From Pseudonocardia nematodicida (lineage in GTDB: Bacteria > Actinomycetota > Actinomycetes > Mycobacteriales > Pseudonocardiaceae): a DNA stretch of 64,000 bases. Shown one piece after another: positions 59,338-64,000 of the stretch (within the stretch, counting starts at the first letter, position 1; every line of letters begins with the position of its first letter). Location: contig NZ_JBEDNQ010000005.1 in assembly GCF_040105385.1 (NCBI RefSeq), positions 310,001 through 374,000 on the forward strand, in the 5' to 3' direction. Made by a program: the position numbers and the translations under genes. The notes beneath the pieces were generated by a model, which did not search any database, was not told the DNA's origin, and saw only the letters and a program-made list of their open reading frames with translations.

Positions 59338-61049
59338 GCGGGACCACCTCCGGGTCCGGTCGGGGCGGGACCGGCGGGGACCGGGCCCCCGCCGGCGCCC
59401 TGCTCGGCGGCGAGGGTCTCCGAGATCCGCGCCTGCAGCCGTTTCTTGTCGATCTTGTTGACCAGCGTGCGTGGCAGCTCGGACAGGTGCTCGACCCGCT
59501 CCGGCCACTTGAACTTGGCGACGTCGAGCCCGGCGAAGTGCCGCTGCACCTGCTCCAGGGTCAACCGCTCCCCGTCGACGACGACGAACGCGCAGGTCCG
59601 CTCGCCGAGCCGCCGGTCGGGCATCGCGACGACGGCGGCCGCGCTCACCCGGGGATGGCGCAGCAGGAGGAGCTCGACCTCCTCCGCATTGATCTTCTCG
59701 CCGCCGCGGTTGATCAGGTCCTTGATCCGGCCCTCGATCGAGACGTAGCGCTCGCCCTCGATCAGCCGCAACGCGGCGAGATCACCGGTGCGGTAGAAGC
59801 CGTCCGAGGTGAAGGCCCGCGCGTTGTGCTCGGGCGCGGCGAAGTAGCCGGGCAGCGTGTACGGCCCGCGGCAGCACAGCTCGCCGACCTCGCCGTCGGG
59901 CACCGGGGTCTCCGCGCCGGGCTCGAGGACGCGGACCTCGTCGTGCGCCGACAGCACGGTGCCGACGGTCTCGGCGCGCGCGGTGCGCGGGGCGCCGGGG
60001 CGGGTGGTGAGGAACAGACCCTCCCCCATCCCGAACAGCTGCCCGGACCAGGTCCCGCGACGCTCGAAGAAGTCGAACAACCGCGGCGGGATCTTCGCCC
60101 CGGACAGCACGACCTGGGTCAGCGCGGCGACCGCGCCGTCGAACCGGGGGTGGTCGACGGCGCCGAAGTGCCCCTGCCCGATCAGCGCGTGGGTGACCCC
60201 CTCGGCGGCCATCAGCGGCAGGGACACGTCCAGGTCGGGCGTGCCGAGCACCAGGGCGCCACCCACGCTGTGCGGGGCGTGCAGCGCACAGACCACCCCG
60301 GCGTTGTGGACGATCGGGATGAGGTGCGCGACCCGGGTGTCCGGCGTCCACCCCCAGGACGACGCGTAGGCCGCGGCGTTGTACCAGTACTCCGCGTGCA
60401 GCCGGGGGATCACCTTGGGGACCCCGGTGGTGCCGCCGGAGAGCTGGAAGACGGCGACGTCGTCGGGGTCGATCCCGGCCTGGATCACCGCGACCCGCTC
60501 CCGGGCACGCGGCGGGTCGGCACCGGCGGCGAGGGCGTCGAGCCCGACCCCGCGCGGGTCGTCGCCGACCACGAGCACGTGCCGCAGCGTGGGGTGGTCG
60601 CGGGCCTGGTCGACGGCGAATCCGACCAGGTCGAACTTCCCCCCGGTCTCGACCAGGTGCGCGACGGCGCCGACCTGCCGGCTGATCGCGGAGACCTCGT
60701 GCCCGCGGTGCGCGGCCAGCGTCGCGACCGGCACCAGACCGGCCTTGAGCACCCCGTACCAGGCCACGACGGCGGCGAGGGTGTTCGAGACCTGGAACAG
60801 CACCGGGTCACCGGGCCGCAGGCCGAGCCCGGCCAGACCGGCGGCGAGCGCGTCGGTGCGCTGGTCGAGCTCCCGGTAGGTCGCCCGCCCGTCGACCACG
60901 ACGACCGCGTCCCGATCCGGGTGCGCCCGCGCGACCCGGTGGAGCTCGTCGGCGATCGTCGCGGTGCCCCACAGCCCGGCGGCCCGGTAGGCGTGCGCCC
61001 GCCCGGCCGGGTACCGGACCAGCGCGTCGCCCCATCGCGTCGTGCTCAT
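59334..61049 (-). CDS. aryl-AMP ligase (2,3-dihydroxybenzoate/salicylate-AMP ligase type)
   Basis: ANL-family adenylating enzyme, 571 aa. The P-loop is FQLSGGTTGVPKVIPR, similar to DhbE/EntE-type ligases. Later motifs are GMGEGLFLTTR, YRTGDLAALR and the hinge GRIKDLINRGGEKINAEEVE. The final Lys is in LVNKIDKKRL. The C-terminus adds a Pro/Gly-rich tail. AGGAGG precedes ATG 61049 inside the monooxygenase gene. With the downstream-of-CoA monooxygenase it matches the activation step of salicylate-to-gentisyl-CoA type pathways. Confidence 0.88.
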   Translation of the reverse strand: MSTTRWGDALVRYPAGRAHAYRAAGLWGTATIADELHRVARAHPDRDAVVVVDGRATYRELDQRTDALAAGLAGLGLRPGDPVLFQVSNTLAAVVAWYGVLKAGLVPVATLAAHRGHEVSAISRQVGAVAHLVETGGKFDLVGFAVDQARDHPTLRHVLVVGDDPRGVGLDALAAGADPPRARERVAVIQAGIDPDDVAVFQLSGGTTGVPKVIPRLHAEYWYNAAAYASSWGWTPDTRVAHLIPIVHNAGVVCALHAPHSVGGALVLGTPDLDVSLPLMAAEGVTHALIGQGHFGAVDHPRFDGAVAALTQVVLSGAKIPPRLFDFFERRGTWSGQLFGMGEGLFLTTRPGAPRTARAETVGTVLSAHDEVRVLEPGAETPVPDGEVGELCCRGPYTLPGYFAAPEHNARAFTSDGFYRTGDLAALRLIEGERYVSIEGRIKDLINRGGEKINAEEVELLLLRHPRVSAAAVVAMPDRRLGERTCAFVVVDGERLTLEQVQRHFAGLDVAKFKWPERVEHLSELPRTLVNKIDKKRLQARISETLAAEQGAGGGPVPAGPAPTGPGGGPA

Positions 61050-62602
61050 CGCGCCTCCTCGAGCAATGTCACCAGATCCGTGCGGCCGGCGACCAGCCCG
61101 GCCGCGAGGTCCTCGCGCAGCCCCGCGGGCGCCTCGACGACGACCGGTCCCCCGACCTCGAGTCGCACCCGCTCGGCCAGGTCGAGGCGGGTCAGCACCG
61201 ACGGCCGGTCACCGGGACCGGTGAACCGGAAGCCCGGGGCACCGGCGTCGCGGGCCGCGCGGGCCCGGTCGACGACCGCGTCCCCGTCGGCGTCCCACGG
61301 GTCGGCCAGCACGTCGCCGACCACCACCAGCCCGGGCGGGTCGCCGGGTGAGACCGGGCGCCGGGCGGCGTCGGTGAGCTCGTGGTGCAGCGGCTGGGCC
61401 AGCGCCCGGTCCGCGACGGTGCGACCCGCGGCCGCCGGGTGCCCGGACTCGGCGACGTAGGCCTCCATCGCGCCGGCGACGACGTCCGGTGCGGTCTCGG
61501 CGAAGCGGTCCAGCGGCACGTTCCCGGCCCGGGTCATGTAGGCGACCATCAGCCGGGACACCGGCAGGTGGGTCCGGGACGGGAACGACTCCCACCACAG
61601 CTGGCTGCGCCGGGCGAGCTCCTGCAGCCGCTCCACCGCGGGCCGGCGGACGGCCTCGTAGCGCGCGAACGCCGACGGCAGGTCCGGTTCCCCGCCGAGC
61701 GCCTCGACCAGGCCGATCGCGTCCTCCATCGCGAGCTTGGTGCCCGACCCGATGGAGAAGTGCGCGGTGTGCGCCGCGTCGCCGAGCAGGGCCGTCCGGC
61801 CCGCGGTCCAGCGGGCGCAGCGCACCGTGCGGAAGCGCAGCCAGCGGGTCCGGTTGCCGATCAGGCTCCGGCCCTGCAACTGGTCGGCGAAGACCTCCTC
61901 GAGGTACCGCAGCGAGGTCTCGTCGGACCCGTCGAGCGGCCCGGCCTCGGTGGCCTCGGTGGTGGCGTCGAACCCGGCCCGGCGCCAGGTGGCCTCGTCG
62001 GTCTCGACCAGGAAGGTGCTGCGCCCGCCCGAGTACGGGTAGGCGTGCGTCACGAAGGTGCCGTGCGCGGTGTCCACCGGGGAGAACACCGCGTCCGGCA
62101 GCGGGAACTCGGTCCCGGCCCAGAGGTAGAGGCCGCGGCCGACCTCGAGGTCCTCGCCGAAGGGCCCCTCCCGGCGGGTCGCGCTGTTCACCCCGTCCGC
62201 GGCGACGACGAGGTCGGCGTCGAGCTCGCCGGCGGTCCGGCGGCTGCCGTGCTCGAGGACGACGCCGGCCTTCTCGGCGTGCCGTTGCAGGATCGCGAGG
62301 AGCTCGGTGCGGGCGATCCCGACGAGCCGGTCGTTGCGCACCCGGACCGTCGCGCCGCCCACCTGCATCGTCATGTCGTGCGGGTGACCGGCGGAGACGA
62401 TGTCGTGCAGCGTGTCCGGGTCCGCGGCCGCGAGGTTGCGCTGGGTCCCGGCGGCGAGCCCGACTCCGAACCCGAAGGTCGCGTCCGCCGGGCCCTGCTC
62501 GTGCACCACGACCTCGCACCGGGGGAACACCAGCTTCACCAGCCGTGCGGTGTAGAGCCCACCGGGCCCTCCACCCAGCACGGCCACTCGGCGCAGCTGC
62601 AT
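61046..62602 (-). CDS. FAD monooxygenase similar to salicylyl-/anthraniloyl-CoA hydroxylases, with reduced C-terminal domain
   Basis: Flavoprotein aromatic hydroxylase, 518 aa. The FAD site is AVLGGGPGGLYTARL at the N-terminus, with HEQGPADATFGFGVGL, as in salicylyl- and anthraniloyl-CoA monooxygenases. The second FAD motif is LLGDAAHTAHFSIGSGTKLAMED. Those bifunctional enzymes add an Old-Yellow-Enzyme barrel; here residues about 420-518 only resemble its last strands (AERVRLEVGGPVVV, then VAGRTDLVTLLEEAR), so the barrel is mostly missing. GGGAGG precedes ATG 62602. The ligase gene overlaps its end. Confidence 0.85.
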   Translation of the reverse strand: MQLRRVAVLGGGPGGLYTARLVKLVFPRCEVVVHEQGPADATFGFGVGLAAGTQRNLAAADPDTLHDIVSAGHPHDMTMQVGGATVRVRNDRLVGIARTELLAILQRHAEKAGVVLEHGSRRTAGELDADLVVAADGVNSATRREGPFGEDLEVGRGLYLWAGTEFPLPDAVFSPVDTAHGTFVTHAYPYSGGRSTFLVETDEATWRRAGFDATTEATEAGPLDGSDETSLRYLEEVFADQLQGRSLIGNRTRWLRFRTVRCARWTAGRTALLGDAAHTAHFSIGSGTKLAMEDAIGLVEALGGEPDLPSAFARYEAVRRPAVERLQELARRSQLWWESFPSRTHLPVSRLMVAYMTRAGNVPLDRFAETAPDVVAGAMEAYVAESGHPAAAGRTVADRALAQPLHHELTDAARRPVSPGDPPGLVVVGDVLADPWDADGDAVVDRARAARDAGAPGFRFTGPGDRPSVLTRLDLAERVRLEVGGPVVVEAPAGLREDLAAGLVAGRTDLVTLLEEAR

Positions 62603-62646
62603 CACGACCTCCCGGACCGGCGTCGGCGACGTCGATTGACTATCGC

Positions 62647-62660
62647 GTCGAGTATTCGAC
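62647..62660. promoter_or_regulatory. operator candidate B (GTCGA-N4-TCGAC)
   Basis: Perfect 14-bp palindrome with centre GTAT in the divergent promoter region, 44 bp before the monooxygenase start. Confidence 0.5.
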
Positions 62661-62717
62661 GGCAATGACGGGCGAATCGTCAAGTGCGGATCGCCGACCT
62701 TGACGGCCTTCATCGAC

Positions 62718-62731
62718 GTTGAATAGTCTAC
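62718..62731. promoter_or_regulatory. operator candidate C (GTTGA-N4-TCTAC)
   Basis: A 14-bp palindrome with one mismatch and centre ATAG, 37 bp before the hyuA-type start. Same spacing and outer bases as candidates A and B. Confidence 0.45.
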
Positions 62732-62768
62732 GCCACCGTCAGCCCCTCCACGCGAAGGAGCGTGAGTC

Positions 62769-64000
62769 ATGGCCTACGTCATCGGTGTGGACGTGGGCGG
62801 CACGTTCACCGATGCCGTCCTCGACGACGACGCCGGGACCGTGCTCGCCGCGAAGTCCCCCTCCACCCCACCGGACTACTCCCGCGGGGTGATGGACGTA
62901 CTGCAGCTGCTGGCCGAGCAGCTGGGACGCCCGCTGCCCGAGATGCTCGCCGACACCCACCACATCGCGCACGGGACGACGTCGTCGCTGAACGCGCTGG
63001 TCACGCGCAACGTGCCGCCGGTCGGGTTCCTCACCACCCGCGGCCACCGCGACTCCATCTACATCATGAACGTGGAGGGCCGGTACCTCGGGCGCTCCCC
63101 GCACGAGCTCCAGCACGTCATGGGCCAGGCCAAGGACCACCACCTCGTCCCCAAGCGGCACGCGCTGGAGGTGACCGAGCGGGTCGACCGGGACGGCACC
63201 GTCGTCGTCGCGCTGGACACCGACGCCGCCCGGGCCGCGATCCGCGCACTGCTCGACGACGGCGTGCGCGCGATCGCGGTGTCGCTGCTGTGGTCGTTCC
63301 GCAACCCGGTGCACGAGCAGCGGTTGCGCGAGCTGATCGCCGAGATCGACCCGGAGGTGTTCGTCGCGCTGTCGTCCGAGGTGAGCCCCCGGATCCGGGA
63401 GTTCGCCCGCAACGCGACCACGATCATGAGCACCCAGGTCGGACCGGGCCTGCGCGACTACCTGTCCACACTGGAGTCCGATCTGCGGGGCAGCGGGCTG
63501 ACCGGGCCGCTGCTGGTCATGCAGAGCAACGGCGGCGCGGTCGAGGCCTCCGAGGCCCCCGCCTCGGCGATCAGCACCGTCGGCTCGGTGCTCACCGGCG
63601 GCGTGGTCGGCGCACAGGCGCTGGGCCGCCAGCTCGGCCACCGCAACATCATCACCACCGACGTCGGCGGGACCACGTTCCTGGCCGGCCTGATCGTCGA
63701 CGGCGAACCGGTCCGGGACACCACGACGATCATCAACCACCACCCGGTCAACGTGCCGACGCTGCGGGTGGACGCCATCGGTTCCGGCGGCGGCGCGATC
63801 GCCTGGCTCGACGCCGGGCAGAACCTGCGGATCGGCCCGCACAGCGCGCAGGCCGTCCCGGGTCCCGCGTGCTACGGCAACGGGGGCACCGAGCCGACCA
63901 ACACCGACGCCAACCTGGTGCTCGGCATCCTCCCGGAGCGCGGCCTGCTGGGCGGGGGCATGCCGCTGTCGCTGGAGCTCGCCCGGCAGGCCATCGAGAC
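62769..64000 (+). CDS. hydantoinase/oxoprolinase subunit A family (HyuA), partial
   Basis: ATP-dependent amidohydrolase or carboxylase subunit, cut by the window end after 410 codons. Motifs are VGVDVGGTFTDA-like VIGVDVGGTFTDAVL, AHGTTSSLNALVTRN, TTDVGGTTFLAGLI, and the C-terminal GSGGGAIAWLD with PGPACYGNGGTEPTNTDANL. Start ATG 62769 has GGAG about 9 bp upstream. The family includes N-methylhydantoinase, 5-oxoprolinase and acetone carboxylase subunits; a HyuB partner is expected just downstream. It is divergent from the monooxygenase operon and shares its operator region. Confidence 0.93.
   Translation, partial: MAYVIGVDVGGTFTDAVLDDDAGTVLAAKSPSTPPDYSRGVMDVLQLLAEQLGRPLPEMLADTHHIAHGTTSSLNALVTRNVPPVGFLTTRGHRDSIYIMNVEGRYLGRSPHELQHVMGQAKDHHLVPKRHALEVTERVDRDGTVVVALDTDAARAAIRALLDDGVRAIAVSLLWSFRNPVHEQRLRELIAEIDPEVFVALSSEVSPRIREFARNATTIMSTQVGPGLRDYLSTLESDLRGSGLTGPLLVMQSNGGAVEASEAPASAISTVGSVLTGGVVGAQALGRQLGHRNIITTDVGGTTFLAGLIVDGEPVRDTTTIINHHPVNVPTLRVDAIGSGGGAIAWLDAGQNLRIGPHSAQAVPGPACYGNGGTEPTNTDANLVLGILPERGLLGGGMPLSLELARQAIE

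Overview
The window reads as chromosomal DNA of a very GC-rich actinomycete. Gene content, GTG starts, leaderless promoters, DtxR/IdeR-type iron boxes and mycobacterial-style gene order all fit. A Pseudonocardiaceae genome (Pseudonocardia-like) is my best guess; this is inference, because no 16S or other marker gene is present.

Backbone. Large parts keep the order known around Mycobacterium tuberculosis Rv1007-Rv1022: metG, tatD, rpfB, rsmA, ispE (49.2-41.7 kb), an acyl-AMP ligase in the Rv1013/pks16 position (36.9-35.2 kb), pth, rplY (34.9-33.6 kb), prs, glmU (31.5-28.9 kb), and mfd, mazG and an lpqU-like transglycosylase (15.2-5.3 kb). Lineage-specific genes are interleaved.

Region by region. 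0-2 kb: NarL-type two-component pair. 2.1-5.4 kb: efeUOB iron uptake behind a candidate iron box. 5.3-15.2 kb (minus): lpqU-like transglycosylase, mazG, SurA-like lipoprotein, tricorn-like protease, mfd. 15.4-28.7 kb: accessory block between mfd and glmU, with an iron-box-controlled siderophore-interacting protein, DUF2277, an epimerase plus PIG-L deacetylase pair, tRNA-Gln, two tandem MmpS-like proteins, TetR/GNAT/LuxR regulators, a PqqD-like/M50 membrane protease next to a small Gly/Ser/Asp-rich peptide, and OsmC. 28.9-34.9 kb: glmU-prs, fmdB-fmdA, rplY-pth. 35-45.4 kb: acyl-AMP ligase, M20 peptidase, L,D-transpeptidase, luciferase-like oxidoreductase, ABC-F, ispE, MFS pump, rsmA. 45.4-53.7 kb: rpfB, tatD, metG, TetR-like regulator, Uma2 nuclease, GH15, zwf. 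53.7-64 kb: a cytochrome P450 remnant, then a catabolic operon (flavin monooxygenase, aryl-AMP ligase, maleate-isomerase-like protein, TetR, VOC protein, 82-aa protein, alpha/beta hydrolase, IclR) divergent from a hyuA-type hydantoinase gene cut by the window end.

Most interesting. (1) The peptide plus PqqD/M50 protease pair, with a strong hairpin between the two genes, looks like a RiPP-style or peptide-export/processing system. (2) Three copies of a long palindrome whose two arms change together. (3) A catabolic operon whose monooxygenase resembles salicylyl-/anthraniloyl-CoA hydroxylases but carries only a remnant of the second domain, with three related 14-bp palindromes as candidate operators. 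(4) Twelve perfect tandem copies of a pentanucleotide downstream of pth.
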